A stretch of 64,000 bases of DNA from Adenanthera pavonina (Eukaryota; Streptophyta; Magnoliopsida; Fabales; Fabaceae), in contig JAIVEN010000001.1 in assembly GCA_026686845.1 (NCBI GenBank), positions 39,176,001-39,240,000 of the forward strand. Reading direction: 5' to 3'. Made by a program: the position numbers and the translations under genes. Below the pieces are notes generated by a model. It was given only the letters and a program-made list of their open reading frames with translations. It was not told the DNA's origin and made no database searches. This document shows positions 37,693-48,374 of this stretch, piece by piece. Positions within the stretch are counted from its first letter, which is position 1; the number at the start of each line of letters is the position of its first letter.

Positions 37693-38760
37693 TGTAACAC
37701 CTTAGTTTACTATGCTTTTAATTATATATTATATATCTAGCGGAAAGACTTAAAAACTTAGAGTAATAAAACTTTTAAACTTTTCAAAATTAAGTTGCTC
37801 AAAACACAATAACTTAATTGAAAGTTTACTTTAATTAAAAATAAGTAGACCAACCATACTGTGATTATCTAACAATTGTTCCAGAACATCTAAAGTAAAG
37901 CCAGCGAGTAGAAATCATAACTAAAGCACATCACCATAATTTAATTACATTTATTCTAATATTAAATAAAAGCTTTTAGTCTGCTTCCTCTCAGTTAATC
38001 ACCTCCTTGCCTTTACCTTTGCTTGACCCTAACATTGTTAGTCATTGGGTGTGAGATTTGGGGAAATCTCAGTAGTATATATATTTATTCATGCAAATCA
38101 TGCTCATAATCAGGTAATTATGCAAACAACCAAATAACTCATATTTCATGCATCTATAAAATTTTCAGCAGAGTTTCCTCTTAATACTAGACATCTATAG
38201 CATTTCAAAACATTTATGTTGAAACAACTCATCTAACAATATCACATAACATCCATAATTAATTCACAGAAAATGCATGAAATAAATAATATACTACCTC
38301 CACCGAAAAGTATTCTGAGCTAAACAACCTGCCTTCCTTCTCCTTCTCTTTCACTCACACTCTCTTTCTCTCCCTTGGCTCTCTCTTTCTTTCACTCACA
38401 ACTGGTGGGGTGTTGAAATAAAGAAATGGGAGGGGTATTTATAGTGTTAATATCTTGGCCAGCAAGTGACATCAATCCATTGGATAACTTCATTCAATGT
38501 ATGCTCATCAATATAATTCATTGTATACCTTCATTCAGTGTATGTTCATCATAATCCAATGTAACTTATTTAAACCACAATTCATTGTATACTTCATTCA
38601 ATGTAACTTATTTAAATCACAATTCATTGTATACCTTCATTTAATGTAACTTATTGAAATCACAATTCATTGTATACCTTCATTCAGTGTATGCTCATCA
38701 GAATTCAATGTAACTTATTGAAACCATATTAATTATAGATGGAAATTTATGGATGTTACA
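37693..38760 (-). repeat. Gypsy 3' LTR (left) with minisatellite
   Basis: 1068 bp. Contains, at about 38500-38735, tandem units of about 43 bp built on CAATTCATTGTATACCTTCA and ATGTAACTTATTTAAA; four AACTTATT units are present against six in the other LTR. Confidence 0.9.
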
Positions 38761-38775
38761 TTTCTATCCCTCTTT
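38761..38775 (-). other. Gypsy polypurine tract
   Basis: On the minus strand AAAGAGGGATAGAAA abuts the 3' LTR, the expected place and composition for plus-strand DNA priming. Confidence 0.7.
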
Positions 38776-38789
38776 AACAAAATTTCATT

Positions 38790-39429
38790 CTCGAAATTTA
38801 AAACATACCTTAATCGAATAGCTCTGGGTATTTTCGTCTCATGTCGTCCTCCATTTCCTAAGTTGCTTCTTCTGACCTTAAACCCTTCCAAACCACTTTA
38901 ACCAGAGGAATACTTTTATTTCTCAGCTGCTTGACTTGTCAGTCTATGATTTTCTCTAGTTTTACCTCATAAGATAAATTATCTTATAAAGTAATATTTT
39001 CATATTCTATAACATGTGATGGGTCGGGTTGGTACCTTTTAAGTTGGGAACATGGAAAACATCATGGATTTGACTCAAATTTGGGGGTAAGACAATTCTA
39101 TAAGTGACAGGTCCAACCTTGGCTAGGATTTGAAATGGCTTGATATATTTGGGACTAAGCTTTTTAGTTTTAATTGACCGACCAACCCCAATAGTTGGAG
39201 ATACTTTGAGAAATACATGATCACCAACTTCAAATTCTAATGGCTTCCTTTTCTTGTTCGCGGAACTCTTCTGTCTACTTTGTGTCGTTACCAACTTTTT
39301 CTTCACCATCTCAATTTGTTGGGTGGTCAGATCTACAATCTCCGGTCCAAGAAATTTTCTTTCGCTAAGTTCAACCCAGTACAATGGGGACCTACACCTT
39401 CTTCCATATAATGCCTCATAAGGTGCCAT
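38790..39429 (-). pseudogene. Gypsy integrase C-terminus and chromodomain
   Basis: 39007-39429 encodes APYEALYGRRCRSPLYWVEL and then the GDHVFLKVSP and LPPNLSQIHDVFHVPNLK motifs of chromovirus integrase. The frame continues through in-frame stops to about 38800 with IPLVKVVWKG and a DDMRRKYPELF ending, the pattern of a Tekay-type chromodomain, which targets integration to heterochromatin. At least three stops are present after 39010 (minus-strand direction). Confidence 0.8.
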
Positions 39430-39465
39430 CTGAATATTGGAATGATAACTATTGTTATAAGAAAA

Positions 39466-40344
39466 TTATGCCAATAGCAAATATCCATCCCAATTTCCTT
39501 TTAGTTCCAAAATACAAGCTCTCAACATATCTTCCAATGTCTGAATAGTCCTCTCTGTTTGCCCATCCGTCTGAGGATGATATGCTGTGCTAAACCTCAA
39601 CTTAGTTCCTAATGCTTCTTGTAATGACTTCCAGAAGTTCGACGTGAACCTTGTATCTTGGTCAGAAACAATGCTATTTGGCACACTATGCAATCTTACT
39701 ACTTCCTTGATATACAACTGTGCTAACTTATCCAGTGTATATGTGGATCTTATTGCTAGAAAATGGGCTGATTTAGTTAACCTATCCACAATAACCCAAA
39801 TAGCATCATGTCTAGATGAAGTTCTTGGCAATCCCACTATAAAATCCATAGATATACTATCCCACTTCCATTCTAGGATTTTCAAAGGTTGTAACAATCA
39901 TAATGGCTTTTGATGCTCTATCTTAACTTTTTGACACACTAGACACTTTGCTACATACTTGGTTATATCACTTTTCATTCTAGGCCACCAAAATAGCCTT
40001 CTCAGCTCATGGTACATCTTTGTGACATCTGGATGAATTGTGTACTTGCTCTGGTGCGCTTCTTTCAAAACTTTTTCTCTCAACTCTGCCTTTGGGGGTA
40101 TATATATCCTCTTCCTAAAACTCATCACACTATCTGCTGCCATCTCAAAATCTTTGGCTTCCCCTCGTTCTATGTTCTCTCTTATTGTTCCTACTAAGTC
40201 ATTTGTCTGCTGTGCTTCTTTAATTTGAGTCCTGAACTCATTCTCTATTATAGTCTTACCATAATGTACTTTACCCAGCTGAATCTTGTATGCCAGATCT
40301 AGGTCTCTATACTGCTCAATTAACTCTTGCTCCTTCACCATCAT
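39466..40344 (-). pseudogene. Gypsy integrase: zinc-binding and catalytic core
   Basis: 39898-40344 carries the HHCC zinc-binding region (HQSKYTIHPDVTKMYHELRR, then CLVCQKVK). 39466-39897 carries the DDE core (MDFIVGLPRT, IVSDQDTRFTSNFWKSLQ, STAYHPQTDGQTERT). The two halves follow each other across a single in-frame stop (between KPL and MLQ), and the core is otherwise well preserved. The reading frame enters from the RNase H side, where a solo LTR now interrupts it at 40348. Confidence 0.85.
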
Positions 40345-40347
40345 CCA

Positions 40348-43233
40348 TGTAACACCTTACTTTTATTTATATTTTTCCATATATTATAGTATGTACAATG
40401 TCCAAATAGCTCATATTAAGAGCTTGAATCATTAATAGAACCAAAATATTTGAATGAAAAAAAAAGTGGTACTATTCATTTGGTTCTCAAGTTTTCTGGA
40501 TAAATTTTGAAAAATCATAACTTAATCCAGAAAAATTGTATCAATATGGTTCAAGTCTCTAAATGAAGATAGAAACATGATATACAAGATAAAAATATGA
40601 AAACTTCTTTTAACCTGACCAATTAGTACAGTTTATTACTCAAACTTATACTGTACAAATGGTCATTTCTCTCTTTTCAGGATTTTGGCCATAACTTTAA
40701 AAATTCATATCTAACTCTATACTGAGCCAAATCATGCATTATATATGCCATTGGAAAGATATATATGTCTACTTACCTTCATATGTTTCTCATACATTTA
40801 TTTAGTCTATACAGGGCACAACATTAATTTGAATGACTAGGGATCAGAACATCACTTTTACTGGAACAGTCTTGGGAAAACTTATATATCTCTCATTTTA
40901 CAGCTCCAATTGAACTCAAACCAGTGGCATATTAACCTAAAAATATAAATATTTTCATAAATGTAAGCCATTGAATTTTTGGATCTCTGTATGATTTTAT
41001 ATCACTTTTCAAAGAGAAGTAATATATTCAGTAAAATTCGCAGCCTTCACATCACTGTCCAGTTTTGATCCTGAACTTTAAAATTTCACTATAAATCGTG
41101 CATATATCCAAATTAAGTGTTCTTTAGCTCATTGGAAAGCTTGTTCTCTCTACTTTCAGAGAATATATAACACTTGACTCAATTTCTCTGTTTCAGTCAA
41201 ATAGTATTAACTTTACTTTCATGGCTATAAAATGAACTTCTAGCAATATAATATGGCAAAGAAGACTTCATAACAAGCTCACATGATCATTCCATATTTC
41301 AAATCCATGCCAAACATTTCATAATGCTCATAAGGACATAATAGCACAATGGCACAGACCTAAAAGCATATACATGGTTTTATACATAATTTCAAAATAT
41401 ACTCTCATAGCTTGAAAACACCATCAAGTATCATTCTCTTCTTCATTCTCCTTGCCTTTTCTTTGGACTCCTTTGTCATAGCCTGTGCCTATCATTGGGA
41501 TACTTGAGGGGATGAGATTGGGGGCAATCTCAATAGCAAGTTACATTTCATGCAATTATGTCAATCATGTCAAATAACTCACATTTGATCACATTTAATC
41601 ACTTAAATCACCTTTAAACAACAAATTGCCACATTGGTCATAAAAAATTCGGCAGCATAACGGCTTAAAAAATGGACATCCCGGGGAATAAAACCCCTCA
41701 TTTTACAGCCAAGACCAATCAAAGAAATCACAATTGCAATATGACAACACAATTTAATCATAGAAAGATAATGAAAGAACATAAAGCAAGAATATGAAAC
41801 TTAGCTACCTTGAAGCATTCCTTTGGTTTTTCCTCTTAAATCTAATGCTTCACCACTTGGTTCCACCTCCTTCAAGAACTTACTTGGGCTTTATCAATTC
41901 CTAATACACCATCAAACACTCACTTTATTCACTGGTTTCATGAGTTACTTCTTAAGGACTCACAAAACCTTAGAATTTCATTTTCTTCACCTTAAGCTTT
42001 TTATTTAACTCCATACTTGCTCTTAAGGTTTTGGACCATGGGGAATCCATTTTTAGCATCAAATTAATGAAAATCAAACTCTTTCCCTTCATATTAAACT
42101 GACAGAAACAAGGATTGAATGAGGAAAGAAGTGATTTTCATTTTCTTATTTCCAAACATACCAAACCTTATTCCTTTCACTTAATCTTATACTTTCTCTT
42201 TAATTTATGGCAAAAACTCACTTTCTTTCCTAACTCCCTTATCTTGGACGAAATTTACAGCAAAGGAGGAGAAGAGGAACTCAAGAAAACTAACCTTAAA
42301 CCATTCAAAACTTTGAAGGAAAAATCATTAGAAGTTGAGAGAAGATATTTACCTATTTCTTTCTTGGTTTTTCCTTCTCCTTTGCTCCTCACATACTCCC
42401 TTCCTTTCTTCACTGTATGCAGCTGCTTCTTCCTTCTTTTCAAGTGCCAAGGACGTCCAACATGAGGGAGTATTAATAAAGGATGTGAGCCAATCAATTT
42501 TTGCCAACTTTGTCTCTTGAAAATTCTTGGGAAAATGACATAAACTACTTAAATAATATATTTTCCCATGTGCAGCTTGTTGAACACGAAATAGGGAATA
42601 TTTTGGTCCAAAATTTTCAGATATTTACTTATCCAGATATATCCTGAACTGGTCTGGACAAATAAAGTTACTTTAATAGTATATTTTACTATTATTGGGA
42701 TACTAATTATAATTACATTGGGATATAAAATTACCATATAAGACCCACACATTTTTCTTGAATGAATACTGCTTCTTCCTGCAGTCCAGACTGACATTTA
42801 TCGGGTAAGACATTAATATTAAACCATAATTATCCAATAAATATTATTTTGATCTTAATAAATTCCATACTATATTCCAATGGTTTTAGCTCATTGAGAG
42901 CTTCATTTTGACTATAATTTTTCATATTTATAAAAATACCCTTAACCTGGGATAAATTTATAATTTTTAAAACTTTCGGGTCATTAGGTGTAATTTGCCC
43001 CAAAATTTATAAACTTTTCTTCCATCCCCTTTGCGTCCACCCCTTTAACTTTTTTTTTTCTCTTAGGGCTAAAATTGTAATTTATATAATTCTTAGAGAC
43101 AAATTTAATTTCTCATTTTTCCATCCAATCAGGAAAAATAACCTCTTTACCCTATTTTACGTAAAATAGTGTCTGCCCATTTTTATAAATTCTCTATTCA
43201 TTTTTAGTTATCTAATATTTTAGAGATGTTACA
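40348..43233 (-). mobile_element. Solo LTR of a second gypsy family (2886 bp)
   Basis: Begins TGTAACACC, ends GATGTTACA, and is flanked on both sides by ATCCA (40343-40347 and 43234-43238), a perfect 5-bp target duplication. No internal coding region and no internal repeat of its ends were seen, so it is one LTR left after LTR-LTR recombination. A stretch near 41440-41560 (CTCCTTGCC ... GGGGGCAATCTCAATAGCAA) resembles part of the host element's LTR near 38005-38090, which places it in a related family and in the same orientation. It splits the gypsy pol between RNase H and integrase. Confidence 0.85.
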
Positions 43234-43238
43234 ATCCA

Positions 43239-45068
43239 TCCTACATGAATAGCTTTCTGACTCAAAGCATCTGCTACTATATTGGCCTTGCCTGGATGGT
43301 ACTTGATCTTATGATCATAATCTTTCAATAACTCCATCCATCTCCTTTGCCTTAGATTCAACTCTTTTTGATCTGATAAATATTTGAGACTCTTGTGATC
43401 AGAGAAAATTTCTATTGTTGCTCCATAGAGATAGTATCTTCATATCTTTAGTGCATAAATTACCGTTGCAAGTTCTAAATCATGTGTGGGATATTTTTCT
43501 TCATGAGGTTTTAGCTGTCTAGAAGCATAGGCTACAACTCTGCCCTGCTGCATTAATACACAACCCAATCCGTTCTCACTAGCATCAGTGTATAGCATAT
43601 AGAGCTCTTGAGGATTATATATGATTAACACAGGGGAAGAGGTTAACCTACGTTTTAATTCTTGAAAACTCTTTTCACAATTATTATCCCACACGACAGG
43701 TTTTTCTTTTCTTGTCAATCTAATTAGCGGTGAGGCAATATGAGAAAAATCCTGGATAAACCTTCTATAATAGCCTGCTAGGCTAAGGAAACTTCTTATC
43801 TCTGTAATAATTTTAGGTCTATCCCATTTAAGAACTGCATCTACTTTATTTGGATCTACTGCGACCCCTTCTTGAGATATTATATGACCTAAAAATTGTA
43901 CTTCTGTGAGCCAAAACTCACATTTACTTAATTTAGCAATCAATTGCTTTTCTTTTAAGATTTCCAGAATAATTCTCTGATCTCTCTTATGCTCCACTGA
44001 AGATTTAGAGTATACTAGGATATCATCTATGAACACAACAACAAACTAATCTAAATAAGGCCGAAAGATTCTATTCATATAGTCCATGAATACTGCTGGT
44101 GCATTAGTGAGACCAAATGGCATGACTAGAAATTCATAATGACCACATCTTATCCTGAATGCAGTTTTTAGGACATCTTCAGCTTTAACCCGTAACTGAT
44201 GATACCCAGATCTTAAATCAATCTTGGAGAATATACATGCTCCAGCTAACTGATCTAAAAGATCATCTATTCTGGGTAATGGGTATTTATTCTTTATGGT
44301 CACCTTGTTTAATTCCCTGTAATCTATACATAATCTAAGACTTCCATCTTTCTTCGTAACGAATAGCACAGGAGCTCCCCAGGGTGATACACTAGGTCTA
44401 ATAAACCCTTTTTCTAACAACTCCTCTATTTGTTGCTTCAATTCAGCCATCTCATTTGGAGCTATTCTATATGGTGCTTTTGATATTAGCTCCTCCCCAG
44501 GTACTTCTTCTATTCCAAACTCAACTTCTCTTTCTGGGGGTAATCCGCTAATTTCCTTAGCGAACACTTCAGGAAATTCTCGTACTACTGGTATTTTCTC
44601 AATTCCCTCTTCTACCTCAACTCTTGCAGAGAAGAAAACTCGGTATCCCTGACATCCCTTCTCTAAGCATCTCTCTGCTTGGGTAGTCGTTAAGAAATTT
44701 AGCTTAGTCTCAACACATGAGGCAATTTCTGGGGTGGGTAAGATTAAGATTTTATTTTTACAATCAAGGAGGATATTATTGGATGATAATCAATTCATAC
44801 CAATAATCACATCTATATCATGGAACGGTAGGCAAATAAGGTCAAGGGTAGTACAACAATGCTCATATTGGATAATAAAATTTAGGCAAACATAGGAAGT
44901 AACTACTTTGTCATCAGTAGGTGTAGACACATGCATGTCATAAGGCAACAAAGTCATAACTAGGCCCAACTTTCCAGCACAGTTATAGGATATGAATGAA
45001 TGACTAGCACTTGAGTCAAATAATGCATGTACAAGATATTTATTTATCGTAATCGTACCTTCAATCAT
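43239..45068 (-). pseudogene. Gypsy protease, reverse transcriptase and RNase H
   Basis: Minus-strand order. Protease at 44790-45068 has LFDSSASHSFIS where functional elements have DSG. Reverse transcriptase at 44046-44567 includes SPWGAPVLFVTKKDGSLRLC, DYRELNKVTIKNKYPLPRID, FSKIDLRSGYHQLRV and MPFGLTNAPAVFMDYMN. After an in-frame stop at about 44046 the catalytic FIDDILVYSKS and the RNase H TDASENGLGCVLMQQG follow (43440-44036). The RNase H tail to 43239 is frame-disrupted and ends at HVGW, where the solo LTR begins. Stops between protease and RT and before FIDD show it is inactive. Confidence 0.88.
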
Positions 45069-45079
45069 ATCTAGTGACT

Positions 45080-45916
45080 TACGAGCCTTTCGTTATGATT
45101 TTCAACAGTTTGGGTAGTGGTTTTAGAATGATTTAGACTTCTTTCATCAATTTTGCTTACTTCCACCAGATTGTTAAAAGTCCTGATCTGCATTGGTGCT
45201 ACTCTTTCCCTTATCTCAGGTCTTAATCCTCTTTCCAACTTCTCAGTTCTCCATCTTTCATCATCATGTTATTGCAAGTAGGTGGAATACCTGGACAGCT
45301 GAACATACTTAGCAACATATTCATCTACAGATTCATTTTCCTTCTGCTTTAGTGTAATAAATTCAGCTTCTTTCTCATCCCTCACTGAGCGAGGAAAATA
45401 CTTTTCATGAAACTGCTCCAGAAATATCTCTCAAGTTATCCGTACATTCCTAGCCCTCAGTATATTCTCTATATTCTGCCACCACCTATCTGCCTCCTTC
45501 TCTAACATGTATGTGGCCATTAAAGCCTTAAGTTCTGTATTGACCCTTATGATTCTAAAAATTTTCTCGAGTCTCATGATCCAATCTTCTGCAATTTGCA
45601 CGTCAAATTTCCCTTCAAAGGTAGGTGGGTTATGCTTCCAAAATTGTGTTATAAGCCTCTGTTGTTGAGCTAGCTCTGCCTCTTGATCACCTGGAACATG
45701 TGGGGGTTCCATTTGTTGATTCTGTACTGGCGGCACATTTGTCCTAGCAGTTTGTTGTACTCTAACTTGCTTTTGTGCTGTTAAAGTAGCTTGTATTCGC
45801 TCAATAGTATGTTGCTGCTGATCCAGCCTATTCAGTATAACCTAAAGAGGATCTATCTGAGTTCCTCTTGAAGGTCCCTCATTATATAGAACTCTTCCAC
45901 CTCTTATATTGACCAT
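45080..45916 (-). pseudogene. Gypsy gag, lacking the zinc knuckle
   Basis: The frame opens at 45916 (MVNIRGGRVLYNEGPSRG) and shows the retrotransposon gag core: WKHNPPTFEGKFDVQIAEDW, MATYMLEKEADRWW and YFPRSVRDEKEAEF. At least three in-frame stops are present (near 45841, at 45431, which replaces a conserved Trp, and near 45275). After VSKIDERSLNHSKTTTQTVE the sequence passes almost directly to the protease, so the CCHC zinc knuckle and the spacer before protease appear to be deleted. Confidence 0.8.
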
Positions 45917-46337
45917 TCGGAAATAATTTTAATAATTCAGCAATAGCCTATTGGGTTATTTCACCCCGTATACATAACAGGTCATATATTATGCATTTAT
46001 ATAAAATTTATCAAAGTACCACAACATATAAACAATAGCAAAAACATCATACTTCATTTATCTTAAATTATAAGTTTAGATGCTAGTAAATACTTTGAAT
46101 TAGATCCTATTTAACAATACCATAAAATACTTAAGTAATCTAATGTTCTAGCATGCAATATTTACAACAAAAATTGCAATCGATACATTCACCTTACTAT
46201 TATGATTCTATGGGAGACAAATTCTAATCATCATCAGTATCTTCATCAGAATCCTCCATAGGATTGTACTATGAGTATTCGTTAGAATCATAATCTATGT
46301 AATATTCACTTGTACCATCATCTAGTCCAGCCTCCTC

Positions 46338-47099
46338 TCATAACTCATCAATGTCTGGACCATACTTTTTCCGATAATACTCCTCGACATTTATCACTTT
46401 CACTTCCTTTTCTACTTCAATAGGGTAGTCTTCCAGATCTTCCTCTGAGTCCTCCTCTGGTATTTCTTTCTCTGAGGCTTCCATTGCCTCAGTCTCTTCC
46501 TCGTCCCTATAGCGTTCTGCCTGAAACGTGTAGGCAATAAGACAGTCCTCCAGTGTATTGAACACATGACCTTGTAACTTCTCTTTGATGTGATTCCAAA
46601 ACCAATGGCCAGGGAGAGCATCGAGCACTTGTTCAACCCAAAGCCACTCAGGGAGTCTATGACCATGTTGCCTTTCAAGGATCTCTTTCACCTCTAACAC
46701 TGTGCTCAGGAATTCCAAGATTGGAACATATTCTCCATATTGAGCACGATAGTTATCAGAAGCAATCATGACTATTAGTTGGATTAGGAATCTTTGATCT
46801 AGTTGGGAAAGACCACCATTTTCTCCAAATAGTTCAGTCAAGTCAAAGTTATTGGAATCCACAAAGTTCATGGGTTGATCAACTTCCTTATCTATGTTCA
46901 TGAATGTTATCCCTAGTCTTGGAGGAACTATTCGTAGGAGATTAGTAGCAGTGAGATCATTTCCTAACTCTGGGTAATCTTTTAGGTCAGTGATTGTCGC
47001 GTTGCTGTCATCGCTGAAAGCTAGATTAGATCTCATACTCTCCTCCATAGGGTCTAGGTTAGGCTCATCCCAATTTCCTGCATTCCGGTTATTGGCCAT
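46338..47099 (-). CDS. Extra ORF between the 5' LTR and gag, function unknown
   Basis: A complete 253-residue frame, without stops, in the same sense as gag-pol, from ATG at 47099 (MANNRNAGNWDEPN) to a stop at 46338. It starts about 120 bp inside the 5' LTR and ends about 420 bp before gag. The protein is strongly acidic near its C terminus (SEKEIPEEDSEEDLEDYPIE), has no cysteine cluster, no membrane segment and no signal peptide, and contains WLWVEQVLDALPGHWFW in the middle. I do not recognise the family. Extra ORFs before gag are known in Ogre/Tat elements; I know of none in Tekay-type chromoviruses. Its openness beside a stop-ridden gag-pol is notable. Confidence 0.55.
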   Translation of the reverse strand: MANNRNAGNWDEPNLDPMEESMRSNLAFSDDSNATITDLKDYPELGNDLTATNLLRIVPPRLGITFMNIDKEVDQPMNFVDSNNFDLTELFGENGGLSQLDQRFLIQLIVMIASDNYRAQYGEYVPILEFLSTVLEVKEILERQHGHRLPEWLWVEQVLDALPGHWFWNHIKEKLQGHVFNTLEDCLIAYTFQAERYRDEEETEAMEASEKEIPEEDSEEDLEDYPIEVEKEVKVINVEEYYRKKYGPDIDEL

Positions 47100-47199
47100 C
47101 TGCAACTAAGGCAACTGATAAGCACTAGCTATCTTAAGGGAAAATTATAACTAAAAAGACATGCAAAACTTTCCAATTGCAAGGATTTGCCCAGATCTT

Positions 47200-47212
47200 T
47201 GCTCTGATACAA
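47200..47212 (-). other. Gypsy primer-binding site
   Basis: On the minus strand TTGTATCAGAGCA follows the 5' LTR after a few bases. It differs by one base from TGGTATCAGAGC, the complement of the 3' end of initiator methionine tRNA. Confidence 0.75.
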
Positions 47213-47216
47213 AAAA

Positions 47217-48369
47217 TGTGACACCTTAGTTTACTATGCTTTTAATCATATATTATATATCTAGCGGAAAGAATTAAAAACCCAGAGAAATAAAACTTTT
47301 AAACTTTTCAAAATTAAGTTGCTCAAAAGACAATAACTTAACTGAAAGTTTACTTTAATTAATAATAATTAAACCAACCATACTGTGATTATCTAACAAT
47401 TGTTCCAAAACATCTAAAGTAAAGCTAGCGAGTAGAAATCATAACTAAAGCACATCACCATAATTTAATTACATTTATTCTAATATTAAATAAAATCTTC
47501 TAGTCTGCTTCTTCTCAGTTAATCACCTCTTTGCCTTTGCCTTTACTTGACCCTAACATTGTTAGTCATTGGGTGTGAGATTTGGGGAAATCTCAGTAGT
47601 ATATATATTTATTCATGCAAATCATGCTCATAATCAGGTAATTATGCAAACAACCAAATAACTCATATTTCATGCATCTATAAAATTTTCAGCAGAGTTT
47701 CCTCTCAATACTAGACATCCATAGCATTTCAAAACATTTATATTGAAACAACTCATCCAACAATATCACATAACATTCATAATTAATTCACAGAAAATAC
47801 ATAAAATAAATAATATACTACCTCCACCAAAAAGTATTCTGAGCTAAACAGCTGCCTTCCTTCTCCTTCTCTTTCACTCACACTCTCTGTCTCTCCCTTG
47901 GCTCTCTCTTTCTTTCGCTCACAACTGGTGGGGTGTTGAAATGAAGAAATTGGAGGGGTATTTATAGTGTTGATGTCTTGGCCAGTAAGTGACATCAATC
48001 CATTGGATAACTTCATTTAATGTATGCTCATCAATGTAATTCATTGTATACCTTCATTCAGTGTATGTTCATCATAATCCAATGTAACTTATTTAAACCA
48101 CAATTTATTGTATACTTCATTCAATGTAACTTATTTAAACCACAATTCATTATATACCTTCATTCAATGTAACTTATTTAAACCACAATTTATTGTATAC
48201 CTTCATTCAATGTAACTTATTTGATCAACAATTCATTGTATACCTTCATTCAGTATAACTTATTGAAATCACAATCCATTGTATACCTTCATTCAGTGTA
48301 TGCTCATCATAATTCAATGTAACTTATTGAAACCATATTAATTATAGATGGAAATTTATGGATGTTACA
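47217..48369 (-). repeat. Gypsy 5' LTR (right) with minisatellite
   Basis: 1153 bp, 85 bp longer than its partner because the tandem block at about 48010-48345 has two more units of about 43 bp. Scattered substitutions separate the two LTRs, so the insertion is not very recent. CT-rich text near 47860-47930 may hold the promoter side of the LTR on the minus strand. Confidence 0.9.
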
Positions 48370-48374
48370 ATTCA

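Larger units (their letters stand above)
37693..48369 (-). mobile_element. Ty3/gypsy chromovirus (Tekay-like) nested in the copia protease
   Basis: LTRs at 37693-38760 and 47217-48369 start TGTRACACC and end TTACA. The element is flanked on both sides by ATTCA (37688-37692 and 48370-48374), a perfect 5-bp target duplication. The right LTR is the 5' one: a primer-binding site lies next to it and the coding order from the right is extra ORF, gag, protease, RT, RNase H, integrase, chromodomain, then a polypurine tract before the left LTR. In the copia frame it lands in the protease active-site motif, between GTG AAT and AGT GCT. Internal stops and a lost gag zinc knuckle make it defective. A 2886-bp solo LTR is nested inside. 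Confidence 0.92.

Noticed and set aside
40348..43233. Host gene within the gypsy pol, suggested by open frames at 42115-42520
   Set aside because: The whole segment is bounded by TG..CA ends and a 5-bp target duplication, and the frames have no recognisable domains.
46338..47099. The extra gypsy ORF as the gag gene itself
   Set aside because: The recognisable gag core (PPTFEGKFDVQIAEDW) lies further downstream at 45.4-45.9 kb.
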